Shown here: positions 1-5,409 of the stretch, piece after piece | How positions within the stretch are numbered: the stretch's first letter is position 1 | Layout of the letters: each line of letters starts with the position of its first letter | Assembly: GCA_006227805.1 (NCBI GenBank) | Contig: SBFT01000076.1 | Span: 1 to 8,363, forward strand | From: Paracoccaceae bacterium | GTDB lineage: Bacteria; Pseudomonadota; Alphaproteobacteria; Rhodobacterales; Rhodobacteraceae | Reading direction: 5' to 3' | Length of the DNA stretch: 8,363 bases | Notes under the pieces: generated by a model | What the model was told of the DNA's origin: nothing | The model's database searches: none | The model's input: the letters and a program-made list of their open reading frames with translations, nothing else | Program-made: the position numbers and the translations under genes

Positions 1-407
1 GCGGTGTCCGGCTCCTGGTCCGGGTCCTGCTCCTCCGCCTCCTCGCGGGCCTGGAACGGAACGACATTCTCGGCCACGCGCCTGACCCGGGCTGCGGGAC
101 GCTCGGAGGCGTCGACCGGGCCTGCCTCGGGATCGAAGGCCGGGGCGAAGCCCGCGACATGGGCCACGCCCTTTTCGCGCAACAGTTTCTGCACGCCCTT
201 GATGGTCATGCCGTCGTCGTGCAGCAGCGCCTTGATGCCGCCCAGAAGCGCCATGTCCGCAGGCCGGTAATAGCGCCGCCCGCCGGCTCGCTTGACCGGC
301 TTGACCTGGGTGAACTTGCTTTCCCAGAACCGCAGGACATGCGCCGGAACGCCCAGCCACTCGGCCACTTCGCTGATGGTGCGGAAGGCGTCGGGCGATT
401 TGTCCAT
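1..407 (-). CDS. MerR-family transcriptional regulator (3' end outside window)
   Basis: About 135 residues are visible, starting at the ATG at 405-407; the C-terminus lies beyond the left edge. Residues 9-80 form a MerR-type winged helix-turn-helix. The recognition part is seen as ISEVAEWLGVPAHVLRFWE (11-29), followed by the wing GGRRYYRP (42-49) and the helix with DDGMTIKGVQKLL. These are typical of the family, in which the N-terminal domain binds promoter DNA as a dimer. After residue 85 the sequence becomes Pro/Ala/Glu-rich and acidic, like a flexible linker; no effector domain or cysteine metal site is visible. The start follows a GGAACGGAG stretch that can serve as ribosome binding site. 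It lies 14 bases after the ihfA stop, so the two are probably co-transcribed. A MerR-type gene directly after ihfA is a recurrent alphaproteobacterial arrangement, as far as I recall. The target and ligand are unknown. Confidence 0.9.
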   Translation of the reverse strand, partial: MDKSPDAFRTISEVAEWLGVPAHVLRFWESKFTQVKPVKRAGGRRYYRPADMALLGGIKALLHDDGMTIKGVQKLLREKGVAHVAGFAPAFDPEAGPVDASERPAARVRRVAENVVPFQAREEAEEQDPDQEPDT

Positions 408-421
408 GTCCGGCTCCGTTC

Positions 422-724
422 CTAGCCCTTGTTGCCGTCTGCGACCCGGTCCTTCATCAGGTGCGACGGACGGAAGGTCAGAACCCGGCGCGGCTGGATC
501 GGAACCTCTTCGCCGGTCTTGGGGTTGCGGCCCACGCGGGCCGTCTTTTCCCGCACGCTGAACGTGCCGAAGGACGAGATCTTGACCTGCTCGCCCCGCA
601 CCAGCGCGTCCGAGATGTGGTTCAGCATGCTTTCCACCAATTGCGCGCTTTCGTTGCGCGACAGGCCCACCTCGCGGAAGACGGCCTCGCTCAGGTCCAT
701 GCGTGTCAGTGTCTTTTCGCCCAT
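422..724 (-). CDS. ihfA: Integration host factor subunit alpha
   Basis: The product has 100 residues, the usual size. IHF is a heterodimer (IhfA/IhfB) of the nucleoid that bends DNA sharply at specific sites and assists transcription, recombination and replication. Seen here: the N-terminal helical dimerisation part (residues 1-45), the segment GEQVKISSFGTF (44-55), and the signature GRNPKTGEEVPI (65-76). P68 in the RNP turn is the residue that intercalates into DNA in this family. The C-terminal RRVLTFRPS also matches. An alpha rather than beta subunit is favoured by the N-terminal TLTRMDLSEAVF and by overall likeness to known IhfA. The frame stays open upstream to 790, but the start at 722-724 gives the family length and has a GGGGAA-type ribosome binding site. 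A candidate promoter (758-787) lies just upstream. A MerR-type gene follows after 14 bases. Confidence 0.96.
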   Translation of the reverse strand: MGEKTLTRMDLSEAVFREVGLSRNESAQLVESMLNHISDALVRGEQVKISSFGTFSVREKTARVGRNPKTGEEVPIQPRRVLTFRPSHLMKDRVADGNKG

Positions 725-757
725 GGCGTTTCCCCGTCTTCCCCCCGTTTTCCGGGG

Positions 758-787
758 AGCATAGGAGACGAAAAAGCCCCGCGTCAA
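758..787 (-). promoter_or_regulatory. Candidate sigma-70 type promoter of ihfA
   Basis: Read on the minus strand, TTGACG (782-787, 5 of 6 to the -35 consensus) is followed after 18 bases by TATGCT (758-763, 4 of 6 to the -10 consensus). Transcription would begin near 750, giving a leader of about 25 bases before the ihfA ATG with a G-rich ribosome binding site. The -35 box touches the 3' arm of the terminator-like hairpin after fabH. The call rests on sequence match and position only. Confidence 0.5.
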
Positions 788-825
788 CACGTATGGCTTG
801 CAACAGCTTGTTTTTGCGGGGTTTC
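771..825 (-). terminator. Candidate rho-independent terminator after fabH
   Basis: On the minus strand, a CCCCGC arm (816-821) can pair with a GCGGGG arm (777-782). Across one A-C mismatch this extends into two A-T pairs, and the 3' arm runs into five T residues (771-775). The enclosed segment is long, 33 bases, but can fold into a smaller hairpin (AACA/TGTT). It begins 6 bases after the fabH stop, in the correct orientation to end the rpmF-plsX-fabH transcript. The long loop and 6-pair core make it only moderately convincing. Confidence 0.45.
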
Positions 826-830
826 GCGCC

Positions 831-1802
831 TTACCAGCGGATCACGACGGCGCCCCAGGCCAATCCGCCGCCGATCGCCTCGGTCACGATCAGATCGCCT
901 TCGCGGATTTGGCCGCGCGCCTTGCCCACCGACAGGGCCAGGGGAATCGATGCGGCCGAGGTGTTTCCGTGGTCCTGGACGGTCACGACGACCTTCTCCA
1001 TCGGCAGGCCCATCTTCTTCGCGGTGCCCTGGATGATGCGGATATTGGCCTGGTGCGGCACGATCCAGTCGACATCCGCCGGCGTCAGTCCGGCCTTGGC
1101 CAGCGCATCCTCGGCGGTCTGCGCCAGCTTTTCGACGGCGTGGCGGAAGACCTGGTTGCCCTGCATCCGCACCGCGCCGGATGTTCCGGTCGAAACGCCG
1201 CCATCCACATAGAGCAGGTCGCGGTAGCGCCCGTCGGAATGCAGGTCGGTCGCGAGGATCCCGCGATCGGCCGACGTGCCGGTGCCTTCGCGGCCTTCCA
1301 GAACCAGCGCGCCCGCGCCGTCGCCGAAGAGCACGCAGGTCGACCTGTCGGTCCAGTCGAGGATGCGGCTGAAGGTTTCCGCGCCGATCACCAGGACCCG
1401 GTTCGCCTGGCCCGAGACGATCAGCGCATCGGCGTTGGCCAGCGCATAGGCGAAGCCCGCGCAGACCGCCTGCACGTCGAAGGCAAAGCCGCGCTCCATG
1501 CCCAGCGCGGCCTGGACCATGGTCGCGGCCGAAGGAAAGGTCAGATCGGCGGTCGAGGTGGCCAGCACGATCGCGTCGATGTCGTCGACGGCCAGCCCGG
1601 CATCGGCGATCGCGGCGCGCGCGGCGGCGGTGGCCATGGTCGATGTCGTCTCGCCTTCCGCGGCGAAGTGACGCCGCTCGATCCCCGAGCGCGAGCGGAT
1701 CCACTCGTCGCTCGTGTCGAGCCGCGCCTCGAATTCGCTGTTGGGAACAACGCGTTCGGGAAGATAATGGCCCACGCCTGCAACCACCGCGCGTCGCGTC
1801 AT
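831..1802 (-). CDS. fabH: Beta-ketoacyl-ACP synthase III (FabH)
   Basis: A 323-residue protein, the normal length. FabH starts type II fatty-acid synthesis in the cytoplasm by condensing acetyl-CoA (or another short acyl-CoA) with malonyl-ACP to give acetoacetyl-ACP. The thiolase-fold catalytic triad is complete: C114 in QAVCAGF, H250 in VPHQANIR and N280 in DHGNTSAAS. Also present are the family segments DEWIRSRSGIERRH (32-45), LFGDGAGALVLE (158-169) and the C-terminal GGGLAWGA. The ATG overlaps the plsX TGA by four bases (ATGA, 1799-1802), which suggests translational coupling. An AGGACAGG ribosome binding site sits inside the plsX end. It is the last gene of rpmF-plsX-fabH, a classical bacterial order joining fatty-acid initiation to phospholipid synthesis. 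A terminator-like hairpin follows the TAA stop. Confidence 0.97.
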   Translation of the reverse strand: MTRRAVVAGVGHYLPERVVPNSEFEARLDTSDEWIRSRSGIERRHFAAEGETTSTMATAAARAAIADAGLAVDDIDAIVLATSTADLTFPSAATMVQAALGMERGFAFDVQAVCAGFAYALANADALIVSGQANRVLVIGAETFSRILDWTDRSTCVLFGDGAGALVLEGREGTGTSADRGILATDLHSDGRYRDLLYVDGGVSTGTSGAVRMQGNQVFRHAVEKLAQTAEDALAKAGLTPADVDWIVPHQANIRIIQGTAKKMGLPMEKVVVTVQDHGNTSAASIPLALSVGKARGQIREGDLIVTEAIGGGLAWGAVVIRW

Positions 1803-2941
1803 AGGGGGGCCTGTCCTTCCGAATGCTCTGGACCCGCGCCCGGTTCTTCCGCCGGGCCGGCCTGTTCGGGCGCATCCTGAGCAAGTGCGGCGACGGATGC
1901 AACCCGGGCCGCCAGTTTTTCGGCGAAACCGGTCTGTCCCAGCCGATAGGCCAGGCCCACCGCCGCGGCGACCCCGGTCTCGTCGGCACCGCCATGCGAC
2001 TTGACCACCGTGCCGTTCAACCCCAGGAAGACGCCGCCATTCACCCGGCGCGGGTCGATCCGCTTCTTCAGGCGCTTGAGCGAGGTCAGCGCCAGAAGCG
2101 AGGCCAGCCGCGACAGGGGCGAGAACTTGAACGCCTCGCGCAGGAGGTCCCCGATCAGGCTGGCCGTGCCTTCGCCGGTCTTCAGCGCGACGTTTCCGGT
2201 GAAGCCGTCGGTCACGATCACGTCGCAGAGATCGCCCGGAATGTCGCCGCCTTCCACGAAGCCCACGAAGTGGAAGCCGCCCTTGTCGGCGGCCCGCGCC
2301 ATCAGGTCATAGGCTTCCTTCAGTTCGGCCCGGCCCTTGTGTTCCTCGATCCCGACATTCAGAAGGCCGACGCGCGGACGCGACAGCGCCATCCCATTGC
2401 GGGCATAGGACGCGCCCATCAGGGCGTATTGCAGAAGGTCGCTGGCATCGGCGCGGATATCCGCGCCCACATCCAGCATCACGTTGAACCCCTGAGGATT
2501 GCGCGACGGCCAGAGGATCGCGATCGCGGGGCGCGCGACGCCGGGCAGCCTGCGCAGGCGCAACATGCTCAGCGCCATCAGCGCGCCGGTATTGCCGCAG
2601 GAGACCGCGGCCACGGCGCGCCCGTCGGTCACGGCGTCCAGCGTCGACCACATCGAGGTGCCCTTGCCGTGCCGCATGACATGGCTCGGCTTGTCCTCCA
2701 TCGTGACGACGTCCGCGGCGTCGGCGATCTCGACCCGGCCCGACAGCGACCGGCGGCGCTCGACCAGGGGTTCCAGGACCCCGCGCGGGCCGTGCAGGAT
2801 GAACGATGCGTCGGGCGCGGTCTGCGCGAATTTCGCAAGGCCGGCCACCACGACCGAAGGCCCGGCATCCCCTCCCATGGCATCCACCGACAGGACGGTG
2901 CGTGCCGGGGGTGCCGGTCTATGTTCGGGCGTGGCTGTCAT
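1799..2941 (-). CDS. plsX: Phosphate acyltransferase PlsX
   Basis: A 380-residue protein. PlsX converts acyl-ACP and phosphate to acyl-phosphate, the acyl donor for PlsY in phosphatidic acid synthesis. It acts at the inner face of the cytoplasmic membrane. Conserved segments in order: DAMGGD (20-25), SCGNTGAL (114-121), LDVGAD (156-161), LLNVGIEEHKG (193-203), DGFTGNVALKTGEG (245-258), FLGLNG (305-310) and KSHG (314-317). The protein is longer than the roughly 330-350 residues common in the family. It has about 14 extra Pro/Ala-rich residues before the first strand and an Ala/Pro/Gly/Glu-rich tail after about residue 350; both look unstructured. The ATG at 2939-2941 follows rpmF by 25 bases. 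The ribosome binding site is weak (only a G-rich patch), so translation may depend partly on ribosomes leaving rpmF. It overlaps fabH by ATGA. Confidence 0.97.
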   Translation of the reverse strand: MTATPEHRPAPPARTVLSVDAMGGDAGPSVVVAGLAKFAQTAPDASFILHGPRGVLEPLVERRRSLSGRVEIADAADVVTMEDKPSHVMRHGKGTSMWSTLDAVTDGRAVAAVSCGNTGALMALSMLRLRRLPGVARPAIAILWPSRNPQGFNVMLDVGADIRADASDLLQYALMGASYARNGMALSRPRVGLLNVGIEEHKGRAELKEAYDLMARAADKGGFHFVGFVEGGDIPGDLCDVIVTDGFTGNVALKTGEGTASLIGDLLREAFKFSPLSRLASLLALTSLKRLKKRIDPRRVNGGVFLGLNGTVVKSHGGADETGVAAAVGLAYRLGQTGFAEKLAARVASVAALAQDAPEQAGPAEEPGAGPEHSEGQAPL

Positions 2942-2966
2942 TGAAGGGCCCGCCGCAGTCCTGGTG

Positions 2967-3173
2967 TCAGGCCGCGTCTTCGTCCAGATCGATCTCTTCG
3001 GTCATGGCGATGACTTCGCGGTCATCGTAATGCCCGCAGGAGGCGCAGACATGGTGCGGGCGCTTCAGCTCGCCGCAATTGGGGCATTCGTTCGGGTTCG
3101 CGGCAACCAGCGCATCATGTGCCCGGCGGTTGTTGCGGCGCGACTTCGACACTTTGTTCTGTTGGACAGCCAT
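2967..3173 (-). CDS. rpmF: 50S ribosomal protein L32
   Basis: A 68-residue basic protein of the large ribosomal subunit. The N-terminus MAVQQNKVSKSRRNNRRAHD is typical of bacterial L32. A complete zinc ribbon follows, with C30 and C33 in CPNCG and C43 and C46 in CASCG, so this is the zinc-binding (C+) form. The tail from residue 57 is acidic (EEIDLDEDAA). The ATG at 3171-3173 has a GAAGG-type ribosome binding site about 8 bases upstream. It is the first gene of rpmF-plsX-fabH. A 208-base gap separates it from the YceD gene upstream on the same strand, so it probably has its own promoter and leader. Confidence 0.97.
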   Translation of the reverse strand: MAVQQNKVSKSRRNNRRAHDALVAANPNECPNCGELKRPHHVCASCGHYDDREVIAMTEEIDLDEDAA

Positions 3174-3381
3174 GTCTCAACCTTCATCTGTTTGGGCCAC
3201 GCATCTTTCCCGGGAGGGGCAGGGCGGCAGCGATTCCGTTACATCCGTTGCGGCGTGACAGGCGTTTAGGCCCGTGCCTGCCGCTTGTCCAACGCTAATT
3301 CCGATGAGCGCGCGAAAATACGCGGATTTGGCGCCGCCGCAACCGCTTTTTTCTTGTGCCTTTTCAAGGCGCGCAGGCGTC
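3174..3381 (-). promoter_or_regulatory. Intergenic leader region upstream of rpmF
   Basis: These 208 bases between the YceD stop and the rpmF start hold no convincing gene. On the minus strand there is a weak promoter-like pair, TTGCGG (3337-3342) and TATTTT (3315-3320), 16 bases apart. Closer to rpmF an inverted repeat with a 7-pair stem (one G-U in RNA) and 12-base loop spans 3257-3282. A GCGG/CCGC repeat at 3322-3346 is flanked by an A-rich run on one side and TTTTTT on the other, and could be a terminator-like hairpin in either direction. The mRNA leader would be long, over 100 bases, if the promoter call is right. Each single call is weak. Confidence 0.3.
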
Positions 3382-3939
3382 TCAGCCGTCCGGCCCGTCG
3401 TCGCGGGCCAGCTTGTCGCGCAACTGCGCGAGGCCCGCGAAGGGGCGCGTATCCTCGTCCCGCATCGGCTGCTTGCCGGGTTCGGTGAAGACGGCCTCGC
3501 CCGTCGCGGCCCCCGGCGCGCGCGGATAGAGCGGCAGCGCCAGCACCAGCGCCTCGGCCATCACGGCGTCCAGGTCGATCTCGGCGGGCAGGGCCTCGAT
3601 GGTCTCGTCCTCCGGCATCTCGGCCTCGGACTCGTCGGGTTCGGCGTAATCGGCCAGGTAGAGGCGGCGCACATCGGTGTCGATCCGGGTCGTCACCGGC
3701 TCGAGCGTCACCACGCAGGGCTGGACCACGGTCGCGCCCAGTCGGCCGGTCAGGCGCCAGTCGCGCCTGCCCTCCGCCTCGATCCGGCCCGAGAAGCGCA
3801 GCTTGCGCAGCGCATCGGCGCCGATCTCGGCCGCGAGCGAGGCGCGTGCCTCGGCATCGGGTTCGAGCGCGAAGTCGAGACCCGACGCGGGTTTCAGGTC
3901 GGCGACCCGGATCAGGGCGGGATTCGCGGGCTGGGCCAT
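3382..3939 (-). CDS. yceD: YceD/DUF177 family protein (23S rRNA accumulation)
   Basis: A 185-residue protein of the DUF177 family, whose bacterial and plant members are needed for normal accumulation of 23S rRNA. Genes of the family usually sit next to rpmF, as here. Seen in the sequence: the central strand segment VVQPCVVTLEPVTTRID (71-87), an acidic stretch DESEAEMPEDE (102-112), and the conserved tail LVLALPLYPR (131-140) followed by PFAGLAQLRDKL (166-177). C75 is the only cysteine, so the CxxC version found in some relatives is absent. Two ATGs lie close together, at 3945 and 3939. The one at 3939 is preferred because AGGA (3945-3948) stands 5 bases ahead of it. The open frame to 4041 crosses the divergent promoter region and is not used. 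The molecular mechanism is not known from sequence. Confidence 0.88.
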   Translation of the reverse strand: MAQPANPALIRVADLKPASGLDFALEPDAEARASLAAEIGADALRKLRFSGRIEAEGRRDWRLTGRLGATVVQPCVVTLEPVTTRIDTDVRRLYLADYAEPDESEAEMPEDETIEALPAEIDLDAVMAEALVLALPLYPRAPGAATGEAVFTEPGKQPMRDEDTRPFAGLAQLRDKLARDDGPDG

Positions 3940-4025
3940 GTCCATCCTGCTTTCGTTTCTTGAACACGAGGTGATCCTTCTGTAATCGGGATACGAGGCA
4001 CCGACCGACAGGGCAAGAGGGCACC
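3940..4025. promoter_or_regulatory. Divergent promoter region between yceD and bamE
   Basis: This short AT-richer gap must drive yceD leftwards and bamE rightwards. For bamE, TTGAAC (3960-3965) and TGTAAT (3981-3986, 5 of 6 to the -10 consensus) are 15 bases apart, shorter than ideal. For yceD, read on the minus strand, TTGCCC (4011-4016) and TATCCC (3988-3993) are 17 bases apart but only partial matches. An AGAGGG ribosome binding site precedes bamE. Promoter existence is near certain from the gene layout; the exact boxes are tentative. Confidence 0.45.
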
Positions 4026-4496
4026 ATGAGGACAGATGCATTCCACCTGCGCCGCCTGGGGCGCATGGCCCTTGTCGCCTGCCTGACCCTCGGCCTTGCC
4101 GGATGCGTCGAGCAGGTGCGCAAGCACGGCTATGTCCCCAGCGAGGAAGACCTGGCCGAGATCGTGGTCGGCGTCGACACCCGCGACAGCGTCGCCGAAA
4201 CCGTGGGCACCCCGTCCTCGTCCGGCGTCCTGAACGAGGGCGGCTATTATTATGTCGCGAGCCGGATCAGCACCTTCGGGCCCCGCGAGCCCCGGGTGAT
4301 CGACCGCGAGGTCGTGGCGATCAGCTTCAACCAGCAGGGCGTCGTCGAGAACATCGAACGCTTCGGACTGCAGGACGGCCGCGTGGTGCAATTGTCGCGC
4401 CGCGTCACGGAAAGCTCGGTCTCGAACCGCAGCTTCCTGCGCCAGCTCCTCGGCAATCTCGGCAACTTCAACGCGGGCCAGTTCCTGAACGAATGA
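4026..4496 (+). CDS. bamE: Outer membrane protein assembly factor BamE (SmpA/OmlA lipoprotein)
   Basis: A 156-residue lipoprotein. BamE is an accessory lipoprotein of the BAM complex that inserts beta-barrel proteins into the outer membrane. The N-terminus has basic residues (R9, R10, R13), a hydrophobic stretch (14-25) and the lipobox LAGC (24-27). C27 is the predicted lipidated first residue after signal peptidase II cleavage. The SmpA/OmlA domain follows at about 35-115: EIVVGVDTRDSVAETVGTPS, the aromatic GGYYYVASR, and a strand VAISFNQQGVVENIERF. The C-terminal part (125-156) is Ser/Asn-rich and carries LLGNLGNFNAGQFL, as seen in alphaproteobacterial homologues. The ATG has an AGAGGG ribosome binding site 4 bases ahead. 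It is divergent from yceD. No clear terminator lies between it and the next gene, so read-through into the acyltransferase gene is possible. Confidence 0.93.
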   Translation: MRTDAFHLRRLGRMALVACLTLGLAGCVEQVRKHGYVPSEEDLAEIVVGVDTRDSVAETVGTPSSSGVLNEGGYYYVASRISTFGPREPRVIDREVVAISFNQQGVVENIERFGLQDGRVVQLSRRVTESSVSNRSFLRQLLGNLGNFNAGQFLNE

Positions 4497-4592
4497 GGCC
4501 GTGTCGGGCCCGAGCCGTCACCGCCCTGTCATCGCTTGCGTGGCAGGATGGCGCCGCGTAAAGCTGCGGACGACACGAGGGGCGACGGCGGG

Positions 4593-5330
4593 ATGCAGGC
4601 GACATTTCCGACCCTGACGCGCGGGCGCTACCGCGCCCGGATGGCCACGACCGCGGAGGATCTGGACGCGGCGCAGGATCTGCGCGGCAGGGCCTTCCGC
4701 ACCGGAGCCCGCGATGGCGACGCCTTCGACGCGACCTGCGCCCACATCCTGATCGAGGAGATCGCCACCGGGCGCCTGGCGTGCTGTTTCCGGATGCTGG
4801 TCCTGGAGGGCGGCGGCGATCTGGCGGCCAGCTACTCGGCCCAGTTCTACGACCTTTCGGCGCTTGCGGGATTCGAGGGCCGCATGGTCGAGATGGGACG
4901 CTTCTGCATCGATCCCGATCTGCGCGACCCCGATATCCTGCGTCTGGCCTGGGGCGCGATGACCGGGTTCGTCGATGCCAACCGGATCGAGATGCTGTTC
5001 GGCTGTTCGTCCTTCGCGGGCACCGAGACGCAGGCCTATCTGGACGCTTTCGCGATGCTGAAGGCGCGGCACCTGGGGCCGAAACGCTGGCTCCCGCGGG
5101 TCAAGGCGCCGGATGTCTTCCGGTTCGCCGCGCGCCTCCGGCGCAAGCCCGACATGGCCAAGGCGATGCTGCGGATGCCGCCCCTGCTGAGGACATACCT
5201 GCTGATGGGGGGCTGGGTCAGCGATCATGCGGTCGTCGACCGCCAGATGAACACGCTGCATGTCTTCACGGGCGTCGAGATCGGGGCGATCCCGCCCGCG
5301 CGCAAGCGTCTGCTGCGCGCGCTGGCCTGA
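4593..5330 (+). CDS. olsB: OlsB-like GNAT acyltransferase (L-ornithine N-acyltransferase type)
   Basis: A 245-residue GNAT-fold protein of the OlsB group. OlsB transfers a 3-hydroxyacyl chain from ACP to the alpha-amino group of ornithine, making the lyso form of ornithine lipid, a phosphorus-free membrane lipid. Visible family marks: FDATCAHILIEE (45-56), the strand SYSAQFYDLS (80-89), EMGRFCIDPDLRD (100-112), LFGCSSFAGT (135-144) and the C-terminal LLMGGWVSDHAVVD (203-216). The start at 4593 puts the protein close to the family N-terminus and has GAGGGG 10 bases ahead. An in-frame ATG at 4548 and a TTG at 4536 would add 15 or 19 residues, but neither has a good ribosome binding site. No OlsA-type acyltransferase gene is adjacent, so the exact substrate is inferred from family likeness only; another acyl-ACP-using GNAT role is possible. 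Confidence 0.8.
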   Translation: MQATFPTLTRGRYRARMATTAEDLDAAQDLRGRAFRTGARDGDAFDATCAHILIEEIATGRLACCFRMLVLEGGGDLAASYSAQFYDLSALAGFEGRMVEMGRFCIDPDLRDPDILRLAWGAMTGFVDANRIEMLFGCSSFAGTETQAYLDAFAMLKARHLGPKRWLPRVKAPDVFRFAARLRRKPDMAKAMLRMPPLLRTYLLMGGWVSDHAVVDRQMNTLHVFTGVEIGAIPPARKRLLRALA

Positions 5331-5409
5331 CTGTCGCGATTGCGTATTTGGAACCAGAAAGAGGCAGGGGGAATTGACGCTGGCGGGGCGCGGGTTTAGC
5401 TGCACGCGC

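Noticed and set aside
741..759. Inverted repeat CCCCCCG/CGGGGAG before ihfA as an mRNA hairpin
   Set aside because: The predicted transcription start lies inside it, so most of one arm would not be in the message. An operator role is possible but unsupported.
725..790. N-terminal extension of IhfA by 22 residues
   Set aside because: It runs through the candidate promoter and gives an atypical length. The ATG at 724 fits the family and has a ribosome binding site.
784..1995. 403-codon open frame on the minus strand over fabH
   Set aside because: It is a shifted frame of fabH, extremely Arg/Gly/Asp-rich with no domain, as expected for GC-rich shadow frames.
1823..2944. 373-codon open frame on the plus strand opposite plsX
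   Set aside because: Antisense shadow rich in Arg, His, Gly and Gln. The plsX frame has every family motif.
3322..3352. Plus-strand intrinsic terminator (GCGG/CCGC then TTTTTT)
   Set aside because: The stem is short and bulged, and no plus-strand gene ends here. It is kept only as part of the rpmF leader description.
3274..3963. 229-codon open frame on the plus strand opposite yceD
   Set aside because: Antisense shadow with a His/Gly/Arg-rich composition. The YceD motifs are clear on the other strand.
4504..4513. Palindrome TCGGGCCCGA after bamE as a terminator
   Set aside because: It has no loop room and no T-run, and is common by chance in GC-rich DNA.
5260..5409. uup starting at 5260 inside the OlsB-like gene
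   Set aside because: The added 50 residues are Arg/Ser/Cys-rich and unlike any ABC-F N-terminus. They are a shifted reading of the OlsB-like gene end.
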